From CAYNFQ01 sp964396715 (GTDB lineage: Bacteria > Patescibacteriota > Microgenomatia > Daviesbacterales > UBA10151), in contig CAYNFQ010000005.1 of the NCBI GenBank assembly GCA_964396715.1, positions 1 through 56,739 on the forward strand: a DNA stretch of 56,739 nucleotides, given 5' to 3'. Position 1 is the stretch's first letter. Each line of letters begins with the position of its first letter. Below the pieces are notes generated by a model. That model was not told the origin of the DNA. It was given only the letters and a program-made list of their open reading frames with translations, and did no database searches. Made by a program: the position numbers and the translations under genes. Below, piece by piece: positions 1 to 7,871 of the stretch.

Positions 1-68
1 AGTCTGTTACATTTCAGAGTTCTTAGAATTGTTACTATTGAGAGTTCGTATTACAGCTTATTGACATA

Positions 69-96
69 TTGACATGTCGTTAATCTATGGTACAAT
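69..96 (+). promoter_or_regulatory. Sigma70-type promoter of the first VapBC-like pair
   Basis: TTGACA (69-74) and TACAAT (91-96) are separated by 16 bp. The ATG at 103 follows the -10 box by only 6 nt, so the transcript probably begins at or next to the start codon (leaderless). Confidence 0.7.
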
Positions 97-102
97 AGAT
101 AT

Positions 103-396
103 ATGCAAGTTGTACCATCGCAGGAAAGTAAAGCAACGAGTGAATACCTCAGTCGCATCAGTCTTAAGGGGCAGATTACCGTACCCGCCCCTATTCGCCA
201 AATCCTGGGAGTCAGACCCAAAGACAAGCTAGCCTTTGCGGTTTCTTCCGGCAAGGTCCAACTGGTCCGTGCCCGTTCAGGAGTGGATGCTAGCTTTCAG
301 GTCGTACCCGCCCTTCCACGGAAATTGAGCAATAAACAGGTCGCAGAAGCTGCTGTCAATGAGCACGTCAGAGAGGTAGCCCGAGAAGGCATGTAA
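103..396 (+). CDS. AbrB/MazE-type antitoxin (VapB-like)
   Basis: A 97-residue protein with a SpoVT-AbrB swapped-hairpin DNA-binding domain at about residues 18-55 (SLKGQITVPAPIRQILG) and a polar C-terminal tail that would bind the toxin. The family neutralises a PIN RNase and represses its own operon. It lies 6 bp before a PIN gene. The start is set by the promoter 6 nt upstream and by the MQ-V start of its homologue at 1513-1809. Base composition is GC-richer than the core genes, which suggests transfer. Confidence 0.85.
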   Translation: MQVVPSQESKATSEYLSRISLKGQITVPAPIRQILGVRPKDKLAFAVSSGKVQLVRARSGVDASFQVVPALPRKLSNKQVAEAAVNEHVREVAREGM

Positions 397-402
397 CCTC
401 CT

Positions 403-822
403 ATGGCCTTTGGACTTGCCTTTTTGGACACCAATGTGATTATCCGCTATCTCACCAAAGATAATCCCCAGCAATCCCAACGCTCATATATCTTCCTCAA
501 AGGCGTGGAAGCCGGAACCGAGCAGGTCGAAACCAACGAGGCAGTGATTATCGAGGTCGTGCAGGTTCTCTCATCCAAAGTGCTCTATAACCTGCCCAGA
601 GAGCAAATACACGAGCACATCCAAAATGTGCTCTCTTTCAGGGGGTTAAGAATCCCGAAGAAACACACGGTGCGCAAAGCACTGACTCTGTATGCCTCCA
701 CCTCTCTGGATTTCGTGGATTGCCTTATTGCCTGCCATGTCCAACAGAGCCACCTACCTGCTCTTATCAGCTTCGACGAAGACTTTGATGGTCTGCCTGG
801 TGTTGACCGCAGAGCACCCTGA
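403..822 (+). CDS. PIN-domain ribonuclease toxin (VapC-like)
   Basis: A 139-residue PIN protein. The first acidic motif is FLDTNVIIRYL (residues 7-17), with an internal Glu in TNEAVIIEV (about 44-52) and the later acidic pair in LDFVDCLIA and SFDEDFD (about 101-128). PIN toxins cut tRNA or mRNA using Mg2+ held by these acids. It is the toxin partner of the preceding AbrB-type antitoxin and resembles the PIN gene at 1085-1516 over its whole length (Y-LPR-QI motif in both), so the two pairs are relatives. Confidence 0.87.
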   Translation: MAFGLAFLDTNVIIRYLTKDNPQQSQRSYIFLKGVEAGTEQVETNEAVIIEVVQVLSSKVLYNLPREQIHEHIQNVLSFRGLRIPKKHTVRKALTLYASTSLDFVDCLIACHVQQSHLPALISFDEDFDGLPGVDRRAP

Positions 823-912
823 CACCACTGCCCTTAACGTTCTCACTTGTTCCTCTCCTGTCTCAGAAACCATCCCACAAACAAAGTGCTGGATATTGCA
901 TTCTCCCTCAAG

Positions 913-1003
913 TGTAAGATTTCAATGTTTATATACTTACATCTTGCAATAATTTAGCTTCAAACAACTGAAAAATCACCTAAATTTTGACTGAAATCTT
1001 ACA
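913..1003. repeat. R1: ~90-bp nested inverted repeat
   Basis: First of five same-orientation copies. It starts TGTAAGATTTCAATG and ends TTGACTGAAATCTTACA, so the termini are inverted copies of each other. An inner pair AATTTAG/CTAAATT lies inside. This copy is 91 bp, with one extra T in the left half. It separates the pair at 103-822 from the oppositely oriented pair at 1085-1809. I see no target-site duplication around it. Not identified as a known family. Confidence 0.9.
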
Positions 1004-1084
1004 GGTGGAGAACAGGTTGTCAGGACAGGCCTTTCAGGGGTTGACAGGGGCAGTGTGGCGCGGCGCTGCATCTGACTGGCGGTC

Positions 1085-1516
1085 TCATCCTGTAGTAGGC
1101 GCTCCTGGAGAGCGTCGGGTTAGGGTGGGAAAGCGATCAAAGTCAGTGTCGTAGGAGTACAGGAGGGAGGAGTCGGCCCCCTGCATGGTCGCCACGATCA
1201 TCGCATCCCCAAAGTCGATAGGGGAGCTGGCGTAATGGCGCAAAGCCAACAGCACCACCCGCTTATTCTTCACCCTGAAGCTGGGAAGGGCTACCAGCGG
1301 CCGCAATAACTCCTCAATCTGGGCACGGGGGAGGTGATAGAGCCGGGGAGAGGAGAGGACGTAGACTGCATCGGCGATGACGGTGTCGGGAGCCGCTACC
1401 TTCAGCTTGCCCGCTTGCACTTGCTCAAACAGGACTGCCGCCTCAGCCTGCTTCTGCGGGTCATCCCCGCTCAGCAGCCGGATAATCACGTCGGTGTCCA
1501 CAAAGGGGTCGCTCAT
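1085..1516 (-). CDS. PIN-domain ribonuclease toxin (VapC-like)
   Basis: A 143-residue PIN protein: PFVDTDVIIRLL (residues 4-15) supplies the first catalytic Asp, then VIADAVYVL, and IDFGDAMIVA with SYDTDFDRF near the C-terminus give the remaining acids. Its ATG overlaps the stop of the upstream antitoxin (ATGA), so translation is coupled. GC-rich codon use is unlike the chromosome at 3.8-9.6 kb. The pair occupies the 1.0-kb segment between R1 and R2 and is read in the opposite direction from the repeats. Confidence 0.87.
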   Translation of the reverse strand: MSDPFVDTDVIIRLLSGDDPQKQAEAAVLFEQVQAGKLKVAAPDTVIADAVYVLSSPRLYHLPRAQIEELLRPLVALPSFRVKNKRVVLLALRHYASSPIDFGDAMIVATMQGADSSLLYSYDTDFDRFPTLTRRSPGAPTTG

Positions 1517-1809
1517 GGTTGGCTAGGATACTTGGCCTTCAGCCGATCCTCGTGGGCAATCTCCCGCATCTCCTGCCAGGTGAGGGGTTGCTTCAAGCTC
1601 CCGGCAGCACCCCGCAGCGAGGCAATATCGGGGTACCGAGGCGCAGCCAAGCGCACCGTGCCATCGGCTTCCAGCACAAAGGCCACCTTATCCCTGGTGG
1701 CCACCTTCAGGTGCCGGCGCACTTCGGCCGGGATGGTGATTTGGCCCTTGCTGGTAATGGTGGACAAGATCTCTTTCATATCTGGTTCCGATGTAAGGAC
1801 TTGCTGCAT
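1513..1809 (-). CDS. AbrB/MazE-type antitoxin (VapB-like)
   Basis: A 98-residue protein with the SpoVT-AbrB motif ITSKGQITIPAEVRR and a charged C-terminal tail (WQEMREIAHEDRLKAKYP). The start at 1809 (MQQVL) is chosen because it sits 10 nt after a -10 box and matches the MQVV start of the related antitoxin at 103; MKEIL at 1779 is the alternative. First gene of a two-gene operon with the PIN toxin. Confidence 0.82.
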   Translation of the reverse strand: MQQVLTSEPDMKEILSTITSKGQITIPAEVRRHLKVATRDKVAFVLEADGTVRLAAPRYPDIASLRGAAGSLKQPLTWQEMREIAHEDRLKAKYPSQP

Positions 1810-1819
1810 AGGTAAGATC

Positions 1820-1848
1820 ACTCTACCATTATCCTTACCTGTAGTCAA
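1820..1848 (-). promoter_or_regulatory. Promoter of the R1-R2 toxin-antitoxin pair
   Basis: On the minus strand TTGACT (1848-1843), 17 bp, TAGAGT (1825-1820), then the ATG at 1809. The pair thus carries its own promoter inside the repeat-bounded segment. Confidence 0.6.
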
Positions 1849-1981
1849 GGGCCAGCTTGGTCTCAGCAGGCCCACTTCTTGCTTCCGAAGGAAGCTACCT
1901 TAAGGGGGTGGGTGGGAGCCGCCAACTACTTTACGAAGCGAAGCGCAGTAAAGCACCTTCCGTGTGCCTCCCTGGCGCGAA

Positions 1982-2006
1982 CTGAGCGCCTTAGAAGACG
2001 CTCAGT
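1982..2006. repeat. Hairpin near the edge of the R1-R2 segment
   Basis: CTGAGCG and CGCTCAG form a perfect 7-bp stem with a ~10-nt loop just before R2. It has no T-run on either strand, so it is not an obvious terminator. The rest of 1860-2023, upstream of the antitoxin promoter, holds no gene I can support. Confidence 0.4.
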
Positions 2007-2023
2007 CCTTTCATGCCCCACGG

Positions 2024-2113
2024 TGTAAGATTTAAATGTTTATATACTACATCTTGCAATAATTTAGCTTCAAATAACTGTAAAATCACCTAGATTTTGA
2101 CTGAAATCTTACA
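2024..2113. repeat. R2: ~90-bp nested inverted repeat
   Basis: Second copy, 90 bp, same orientation as R1. Its left half is R1-like (ATGTTTATATAC) and its right end carries TTGACTGAAATCTTACA. It closes the R1-R2 segment and precedes the fibronectin-like gene. The left terminus has a C-to-A change that weakens the outer stem to about 10 bp. Confidence 0.9.
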
Positions 2114-2146
2114 GTTCAGGCCCCCTTCCTTGTTCCTGCAGGATAC

Positions 2147-2176
2147 TTGACGGCAATGTTACACTATTTGTAATCC
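2147..2176 (+). promoter_or_regulatory. Putative promoter of the fibronectin-like gene
   Basis: TTGACG (2147-2152), 18 bp, TAATCC (2171-2176); the ATG at 2183 follows by 6 nt, the spacing seen at many starts in this window. Confidence 0.45.
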
Positions 2177-2182
2177 TCTATT

Positions 2183-3334
2183 ATGCAGCCAGACGAGAAA
2201 CGCCGGATTGTGTTCCAGGAGAGCGGGACGCCAGCGATTGGCCCCGCTCAGGCAACTACCGCGGGAAAAAGAACCATGCGTGGGCACCTGCCAAAACTCA
2301 TAGCTGGAGCTGGAGTCGTCACCCTCCTGCTGATCGGGGCAGGTGCTGGTATCTATCTCGCGTTGTCTCATCAGCGCCCCATGCCAAGCATCGCCCCCGA
2401 GCCACAGTTGTCTGCCTCGTCTCCGACTGATATCTCCGCTGCATTGAGAACACAACTGACCATCCTCAGGCCCATCATTGCTTCTTCGTCCAGCTACGCC
2501 CCTCCTGCTCGCATGCTGGCGCCCTGGGAATCTACTCCTGCTGACCCTTCTCCGCGCTCGGTCGCAGCCACCTTGACCGCACCCACCCTGACGAACCCAC
2601 CTGACGGAGCGCAACTCACAAGTCTGTCCACCACCCTTTCATGGACTAACCCACCCGGAACCACCCAGTACCACGTCCAGGTCATCCCCTGGAATAACGA
2701 CGGCCCTGGTATTGACCTTATCGTGGGCGACCCTGCTCTGGTAGCGAAGGCCTCCTACATCATCCCTGCGCCTGTGTTTGGTCAAGGCCCCTACATCATG
2801 CTTCCGGGCGCTACGTATACATGGAAGGTGCAAGTCTCTGATGTGACCACCTCCATTGGCCCTACTGACCCTAGTTGGAGCGAGTGGTCGGTGCCTCGGA
2901 CTTTCACAACCCCTAAGCCGGATCCCTTAACTATCGAACTTCTGTTTCCAGCGGACGACGCCACAGTCTCCACTCCGATCCCTACTCTCCGGTGGACAGA
3001 TACCAACGTACAGATATTCTACTACGAGGTCCAACTGAGCTCTGACCCCTTCTTTGGAAATGGTCCCCAGGGCGCCGTTGCGCCCGTATACTGGAATCTC
3101 GTCCACGGTGGCATCACCAATCCGCTGGATAGTTGGACGGTTCCAGCTGCCGCAGCTCTCCAACCCGACACTTACTATTACTGGCGAGTCCGGCAGCGCG
3201 TACAAGCTACCCCTCAAGGGAGAGAAGAAGCAGGTATGCCCTGGAGTTACTTAGCATATTTCAAGTACAATAAAGCCTTAATTTCCCAAATATTCAACTA
3301 CACTGAGCACCCATCACGGCAGCCTCTTCACTAG
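2183..3334 (+). CDS. Membrane-anchored protein with two fibronectin-type-III-like domains
   Basis: 383 residues. A basic N-terminus is followed by one membrane helix (about 35-58, LIAGAGVVTLLLIGAGAGIY), a Ser/Pro/Ala-rich linker, and two beta-sandwich units: about 140-230 (PPDGAQLTSLSTTLSW) and about 248-345 (PADDATVSTPIPTLRW), each beginning with the NP/FP-DGA-pattern typical of Fn3-like surface modules. Probably an extracellular adhesion or display protein, held by its single N-terminal helix. GC-rich and unlike its chromosomal neighbours. The last ~25 codons turn AT-rich, so the C-terminus may be a recombination join. Confidence 0.6.
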   Translation: MQPDEKRRIVFQESGTPAIGPAQATTAGKRTMRGHLPKLIAGAGVVTLLLIGAGAGIYLALSHQRPMPSIAPEPQLSASSPTDISAALRTQLTILRPIIASSSSYAPPARMLAPWESTPADPSPRSVAATLTAPTLTNPPDGAQLTSLSTTLSWTNPPGTTQYHVQVIPWNNDGPGIDLIVGDPALVAKASYIIPAPVFGQGPYIMLPGATYTWKVQVSDVTTSIGPTDPSWSEWSVPRTFTTPKPDPLTIELLFPADDATVSTPIPTLRWTDTNVQIFYYEVQLSSDPFFGNGPQGAVAPVYWNLVHGGITNPLDSWTVPAAAALQPDTYYYWRVRQRVQATPQGREEAGMPWSYLAYFKYNKALISQIFNYTEHPSRQPLH

Positions 3335-3421
3335 TCGTGCTGCTCCTGGTTAGCAATAGAAAGGCAGAGCGACAATGCATAAGGTGGGGCTCCCACGTTA
3401 GCGCTTGTCGCATTTGTCCTG

Positions 3422-3763
3422 ATGGTGCTTTTGCTCCCTTCAGTTCAGAAAATTACCGTGGTATCCGCTGACGAACTCAGCAGAGCGGCACGCCAGTACA
3501 ATGGAATTGAAGCTTCTATCGTCTCGTCATTCGAGGAGATTCAAACGGCGAGCAATGCGGGGTGGCCGGTTGTCACGCTGATAAATTGGTATCGTGGACA
3601 TTGGGTAGTAGTTACGGGCTTTTCCGGTGACAACATAGGGTTCAACGATCCGCTAAAAACTTCAAACGGGTTCACGGAAATATCCACAACTGATTTTAGA
3701 CGTGCCTTTGAGGGATCTTACGAAGATCAAATAATGATTCAGCTGTCATTCTACCCTGAATGA
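3422..3763 (+). pseudogene. C-terminal part of a C39-like papain-fold peptidase
   Basis: 113 residues. WPVVTLINWYRGHWVVVTGF followed by FNDP matches the second half of the Peptidase_C39_2 fold, including the catalytic His (HWVVV) and the Asn/Asp-bearing strand. The half that should carry the catalytic Cys is absent; 3335-3421 shows no in-frame Gln-Cys motif. I read it as a truncated, probably inactive remnant at the right edge of the foreign island. Its stop overlaps the ATG of a longer reading of the next gene (ATGA at 3760). Confidence 0.55.
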
Positions 3764-3780
3764 TAAGTTATTTTTATCCT

Positions 3781-3809
3781 TTGTCAACTTTAATGGCAAA
3801 TGTTAATAT
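3781..3809 (+). promoter_or_regulatory. Promoter of the pcrA/uvrD-like gene
   Basis: TTGTCA (3781-3786), 17 bp, TAATAT (3804-3809), ATG at 3817. It decides the start and marks where AT-rich chromosome resumes after the island. Confidence 0.6.
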
Positions 3810-3816
3810 ATGCCAC

Positions 3817-5667
3817 ATGCTCCACCTTCTCAATGATTTAAACCCGGATCAACAAAAAGCAGTTAAAGCAACAGAAGGGCCGGTGTTAATTTTAGCCGGA
3901 GCAGGTTCTGGGAAAACCAGAGTCTTAACTTACAGAGTCACCTACCTTATTGGAGAAAAAAAAATTCCACCGGAAAATATTCTTTGTTTAACTTTCACCA
4001 ATAAAGCCGCCGGAGAGATGATGGATCGAATCAGAAAATTATTACACCATGAACCATCAACCATGAACCATCAACCAGTCATGGGAACTTTTCATAGCTT
4101 TTGTGCCAGAATCTTAAGACGTGATGGCAGAGAATTAGGACTGCCCCCTGGCTTTGCTATATATGATGAATCCGATGCTTTGGATGCAATAAAAGAAGCC
4201 ATGGCAAATCTAAACATTCCAGTGCAAAAAACTTCCCCATCAGCTGTTAGGGCCACTATCTCTGGGGCAAAGAACGAGCTTATCTCCTCTTTAGAATATC
4301 CAAGATATGCCAGAGGTTTTTTTCAAGAAACTGTGGCCAAAATATATCTGGAATATCAAAAAATTTTAGAAAAAAATCATGCCTTGGATTTTGATGATTT
4401 ATTGCTTTATACAATCAGGCTTTTTCAAACTGCCCCAACTATCTTAACCAAATACCAAATCCAATTCCGTTATATCTTAATTGATGAGTACCAAGATACC
4501 AATCCGGCCCAATATTTAATTTCAAAATACTTGGCCGCCCGTCATAAAAATATCTGTGTGGTGGGAGATGCTGCACAGTCGATCTATTCCTTCCGAGGAG
4601 CAGATTTTAGAAATATTGTTAACTTTGAAAAAGATTACTCAAATTGCAAAATTTTTAATCTGGAACAAAATTACAGATCCACCCAAAATATCTTAGATGC
4701 TGCCCATGCTGTTATTTCCAAAAATAAAACTCATCCTATTTTGAAACTTTGGACCCAAAAAGATGGTGGAGAAAACATAGAGGTGGTGGAAGTCAGAAAT
4801 GAGGTAGAGGAAGCGCTTTTCATTATAAACCACCTAGAACGTGGGGTGACCCAACGAGGTGAAAAAATGCGACTACACCTCGGAGGTGTAGCCGTACTTT
4901 ACAGAACAAATGCCCAGTCCAGATCTTTGGAGGAGCAGTTTTTAAAAGCTGGAGTACCATACAGATTGGTGGGGGGAGTTTCCTTCTACGGAAGAAGGGA
5001 AATTAAAGATGTTTTATCTTATCTAAGACTTCTACAAAATCCCCAAGATTCAGTCTCTTTAAAAAGAGCGGAAAAGGTGGGCAAAGGAAGACTAATGAAA
5101 GTTATGGAGCTATATCAGGAAATTTCCCACCAATTAGACCAATATTCCACACTGGACCTATTGGACCAAATCCTGCAAAAAACTGGATATTTAGCATATT
5201 TAGATGATGGCAGCGAAGAAGGTAAAGGTCGCGTAGAAAATGTTAAAGAACTTCGCTCGGTGGCAGAAGAATTTCCCAACTTGGTGGACTTTTTGGAAAA
5301 TGTGGCCCTGGTGGAAAATGGATACGATAGAAAAGAAGTTGGTGATGCAGTCACTCTGATGACTTTGCATTCTGCCAAAGGGTTAGAATTTCCTGTTGTT
5401 TTTATGGTGGGTATGGAGGAGGGTTTATTTCCCCATTCCAGGTCAATGCTAAATATGAATGAACTGGAAGAAGAAAGAAGGCTTTGCTACGTGGGGATCA
5501 CTCGCGCCAAAGAAAAGCTGTATTTAACTTACACCAGACAAAGACTATATTTTGGTACCAGGTCTAATAATCTGGTATCACGCTTTTTATCTGATATCCC
5601 CCAAAATTTAATTTCTTCAAATACCAGCTTCCGTGACTTTGATAATGATGACTGGTTAAATGCATAA
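3817..5667 (+). CDS. pcrA: UvrD/PcrA-family superfamily 1 DNA helicase
   Basis: 616 residues from the chosen start MLHLLNDLNPDQQ (an upstream ATG at 3760 adds 19 residues). The SF1A motifs are in order: Q-motif LNPDQQKAV, Walker A GAGSGKT, motif II DEYQDTNPAQ, motif III GDAAQSIYSFRGAD, motif IV NYRST, motif V TLHSAKGLEFPVVF, motif VI YVGITRAKEKL. ATP-driven 3'-5' unwinding in repair and recombination. About 100 residues shorter than typical PcrA, mostly at the C-terminus, where the RNA-polymerase-binding tail would be. Codons 77-90 contain a tandem ATGAACCATCA simple repeat that looks like an in-frame expansion. Confidence 0.9.
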   Translation: MLHLLNDLNPDQQKAVKATEGPVLILAGAGSGKTRVLTYRVTYLIGEKKIPPENILCLTFTNKAAGEMMDRIRKLLHHEPSTMNHQPVMGTFHSFCARILRRDGRELGLPPGFAIYDESDALDAIKEAMANLNIPVQKTSPSAVRATISGAKNELISSLEYPRYARGFFQETVAKIYLEYQKILEKNHALDFDDLLLYTIRLFQTAPTILTKYQIQFRYILIDEYQDTNPAQYLISKYLAARHKNICVVGDAAQSIYSFRGADFRNIVNFEKDYSNCKIFNLEQNYRSTQNILDAAHAVISKNKTHPILKLWTQKDGGENIEVVEVRNEVEEALFIINHLERGVTQRGEKMRLHLGGVAVLYRTNAQSRSLEEQFLKAGVPYRLVGGVSFYGRREIKDVLSYLRLLQNPQDSVSLKRAEKVGKGRLMKVMELYQEISHQLDQYSTLDLLDQILQKTGYLAYLDDGSEEGKGRVENVKELRSVAEEFPNLVDFLENVALVENGYDRKEVGDAVTLMTLHSAKGLEFPVVFMVGMEEGLFPHSRSMLNMNELEEERRLCYVGITRAKEKLYLTYTRQRLYFGTRSNNLVSRFLSDIPQNLISSNTSFRDFDNDDWLNA

Positions 5668-5692
5668 CTACAGTGGTGAGTGAAATCGAACC

Positions 5693-6382
5693 ATGGAACG
5701 TTATTTAGGAATATTACTAATCATTATTCTTTCTTTTTTAGCAGGGACAATTTTCCCTACCAATAAAGTTTTGGGTGAAAGTACACCAGCGGATAGTTTA
5801 CCCGTTAATCAACCTGTCACAACAGAATCCTCATTTACAGAAAAATTAGCAGAAGCAACAGAGGTAATCCCTAAAAAAGTAGTCTATCAGGATGATCCCC
5901 AAACAGCAGCAGGTGAGGAAAAAGTTTTGGAAGAAGGAGGGGATGGAAAAATTACAAAAATTATCAAGATAACGCATGTGAAAGGTGGCGAGGAATACTC
6001 AAGAGAAATTATCTCAACGGAAACAACTCCAGCAAAAAATAAAAAGATCTTAAGAGGCACCAAAATTGTCTGGAAAAGTCTGGATACCCCTGATGGAGAA
6101 ATCAAATATTGGAGAAAGCTACGGGTTTGGGCAACTCATTATGATTCCAGATGTCCAGGCTGTAATGAACGGACAGCCATTGGTATGAGAGCCGGTAAAG
6201 GAGTAATTGCAGTTGATCCAAAAGTAATACCTATGAGAAGCAAAGTTTATATCCCAGGATATGGCTTAGCAGTTGCTGGTGATACCGGCGGAGCCATCAA
6301 AGGAAATATTATAGATTTAGGCTTTGATGATGCAAAAACTGCCGGCTGGTCAGCAAGGTTCGTTGACATATACCTTCTCTAA
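5693..6382 (+). CDS. Secreted G5 and 3D-domain protein (RpfB/Sps-like wall protein)
   Basis: 229 residues. A signal or anchor helix occupies residues 5-22. A G5-like domain lies at about 60-125 (IPKKVVYQDDP...GGEEYSREII), and a C-terminal 3D domain at about 140-229 carries the three Asp motifs IAVDPKVIP, AGDTGGAIKG and IDLGFDDA. The 3D fold is that of MltA/RpfB lytic transglycosylase-like enzymes, so cell-wall turnover is likely. Two Cys (CPGC) sit where secreted 3D proteins often have a disulfide. It follows the helicase by 25 bp. Confidence 0.85.
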   Translation: MERYLGILLIIILSFLAGTIFPTNKVLGESTPADSLPVNQPVTTESSFTEKLAEATEVIPKKVVYQDDPQTAAGEEKVLEEGGDGKITKIIKITHVKGGEEYSREIISTETTPAKNKKILRGTKIVWKSLDTPDGEIKYWRKLRVWATHYDSRCPGCNERTAIGMRAGKGVIAVDPKVIPMRSKVYIPGYGLAVAGDTGGAIKGNIIDLGFDDAKTAGWSARFVDIYLL

Positions 6383-6383
6383 T

Positions 6384-6471
6384 GTCATTGCGAGGAGCGA
6401 AGCGACGTGGCAATCTATATTCTGTCATTCTGGCCTCCGGAAGAGGGGCGTGTTGTGCAGCGAAGAATCTA
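6384..6471. repeat. GTCATTGCGAGG-type palindromic repeat pair
   Basis: GTCATTGCGAGGAGCGAAGC... ending GTGGCAATCT (6384-6416), followed by a GTCATTCTGGCC...GAAGAATCT relative. Same family as elements at 8856, 34030 and 42218. It lies between convergent genes. Confidence 0.8.
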
Positions 6472-7101
6472 ATTTGTAAATTTAAAAGTAGAAAACATTA
6501 AATCAAAAAGCTTCTCATACCTGGTAGTATTCTTATTCAAACTGAATAAAGTAAATGTGTACATTTTATCTCCTCTAACAATAGCAACATCATATGTCTT
6601 AGAATCTATAGAAAATTCATGAGTTGCACTGATACCCTGTAGTCCCTCAACCATCACATTTCTGGCATCATTTTCCTTTCCAGTAAGGGCAAATGTGCCC
6701 CCATATCCATCCTTAAGAGCTTCTTGTACAGTCAGCCCTGCAGGGATTTTAATTACATCAATATAAACACCTTCACAAAAGTGAGGATTGCAGTTTTCTT
6801 TGTTAAATTCGAAAGAGACTCCTCCAATGAAAATTTCGGGAGAAGAACCCTGATTTTCAGTAGGGTTAATATAATTTGGATACTTTATAGAAAAACTAAA
6901 CTTGTTACTTGTATATGTTTTCCAATTGGCAGTTTCATCCGGAGATGGAGAAGGTGTTGGTTGTGGAGTTTGTGAAGTTACCACTGGAGCAGGCGTAGGT
7001 TTTGTAGTAGTTTGTCTTCCCAAATAATATGCTCCACCAGCTACTACTCCAATTATTAATACTCCCACCAAAATATAAACTAACGCTTGCCCTTTTTGCA
7101 T
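6469..7101 (-). CDS. Membrane-anchored extracytoplasmic protein, PsbP-like
   Basis: 210 residues. The start MQKGQALVYILVG leads into a membrane helix (about 5-27), then a Thr/Pro-rich linker (about 32-55) and a globular domain at about 60-210 beginning NWKTYTSNKFSFSIKYP, the pattern of PsbP-like or DUF lipoprotein domains. The next gene upstream has the same MQKG start, helix and domain plan, so the two are probably diverged paralogues displayed outside the cell. Function unknown. Confidence 0.6.
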   Translation of the reverse strand: MQKGQALVYILVGVLIIGVVAGGAYYLGRQTTTKPTPAPVVTSQTPQPTPSPSPDETANWKTYTSNKFSFSIKYPNYINPTENQGSSPEIFIGGVSFEFNKENCNPHFCEGVYIDVIKIPAGLTVQEALKDGYGGTFALTGKENDARNVMVEGLQGISATHEFSIDSKTYDVAIVRGDKMYTFTLFSLNKNTTRYEKLFDLMFSTFKFTN

Positions 7102-7138
7102 ACTTTAATTGTAACATTTTATGTTCATACCATTTGGG

Positions 7139-7152
7139 TGTACGATCGTACA
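7139..7152. promoter_or_regulatory. 14-bp perfect palindrome between two paralogous genes
   Basis: TGTACGATCGTACA, 37 bp upstream of the start of the 6469-7101 gene. A possible operator; no regulator is evident nearby. Confidence 0.3.
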
Positions 7153-7163
7153 ACGAATTGGTA

Positions 7164-7814
7164 TCAGTCTAAGAATTTAAAGTTCTGTAGAATTTTATCA
7201 CCACTTTCCCCTATTATTCTAAACAAATACATCTTTTTGTCTTTTGATAAATAAATAAATTTTGGTTTTCCTTCTCTATAATCTATTATTCCTGATTTTC
7301 CCATTTGCCCGGAGATTGTGGCTTCTTCTTTGGGGACAAGGATAAATTTACCACTGTAAGTAAAATCCCCCCAAACAAATGGATAATACCAATATTTTTG
7401 ATACCATTGTTCTATTGTTAAATCGTTGGGATTTTCAAAAACCCAAACAGTTAAGGGGTTTGTTTCATAAGAGTTAGTTTCATCCAAAAGAGCTACAATC
7501 CCCAAAACTTCTGCTGGAGGATATGTCACATAATAAGTAAAGTTTTTCCTGAAATCCCCATTTCCCCTTTGATTAAATTCCTCCTCAGAATCTTCTTTGG
7601 CAGTTAACTGCTTGGGGTAATCAAACTGAATTTGAAGTTTCTCGCCAGTGAATGTTTTAATTTTGCTTTCGGAAACAGGCGGCTGCAAAAGTTTAGCTGG
7701 TTCATCCCTTGTCCCAGTTCTACTACCAGTTCTACTATAAGAATAGAAAAAAACTAAACTTCCTAAAATTACAATTACTAGTATTAAAAAGGGCAGGGCA
7801 GAACCTTTTTGCAT
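7164..7814 (-). CDS. Membrane-anchored extracytoplasmic protein
   Basis: 216 residues. MQKGSALPFLILVIVILGSL begins a single membrane helix (about 6-24). A short linker leads to a domain at about 50-216 with FTGEKLQIQFDYPKQL, comparable to the start of the PsbP-like domain in the adjacent gene. Ends KILQNFKFLD. No catalytic motif seen. Probably co-transcribed with the gene at 6469-7101. Confidence 0.55.
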   Translation of the reverse strand: MQKGSALPFLILVIVILGSLVFFYSYSRTGSRTGTRDEPAKLLQPPVSESKIKTFTGEKLQIQFDYPKQLTAKEDSEEEFNQRGNGDFRKNFTYYVTYPPAEVLGIVALLDETNSYETNPLTVWVFENPNDLTIEQWYQKYWYYPFVWGDFTYSGKFILVPKEEATISGQMGKSGIIDYREGKPKFIYLSKDKKMYLFRIIGESGDKILQNFKFLD

Positions 7815-7835
7815 AATCTAATTTTAAATTAGTCC

Positions 7836-7865
7836 TTGCCAAGAAACAACATGTTTTGTTATTAT
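7836..7865 (+). promoter_or_regulatory. Promoter of the SurA-like gene
   Basis: TTGCCA (7836-7841), 18 bp, TATTAT (7860-7865), ATG at 7872 (6 nt later). It sets the start at MAKKVSPTSK rather than the upstream ATG at 7836. Confidence 0.6.
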
Positions 7866-7871
7866 CGGTCA

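Noticed and set aside
913..1003. R elements as CRISPR repeats
   Set aside because: Spacing is irregular (about 1 to 8 kb), units are ~90 bp and no short unique spacers or cas genes exist.
1334..1903. Long plus-strand frame across the R1-R2 toxin-antitoxin pair
   Set aside because: Antisense shadow in GC-rich DNA; the minus strand encodes clear PIN and AbrB domains with a promoter.
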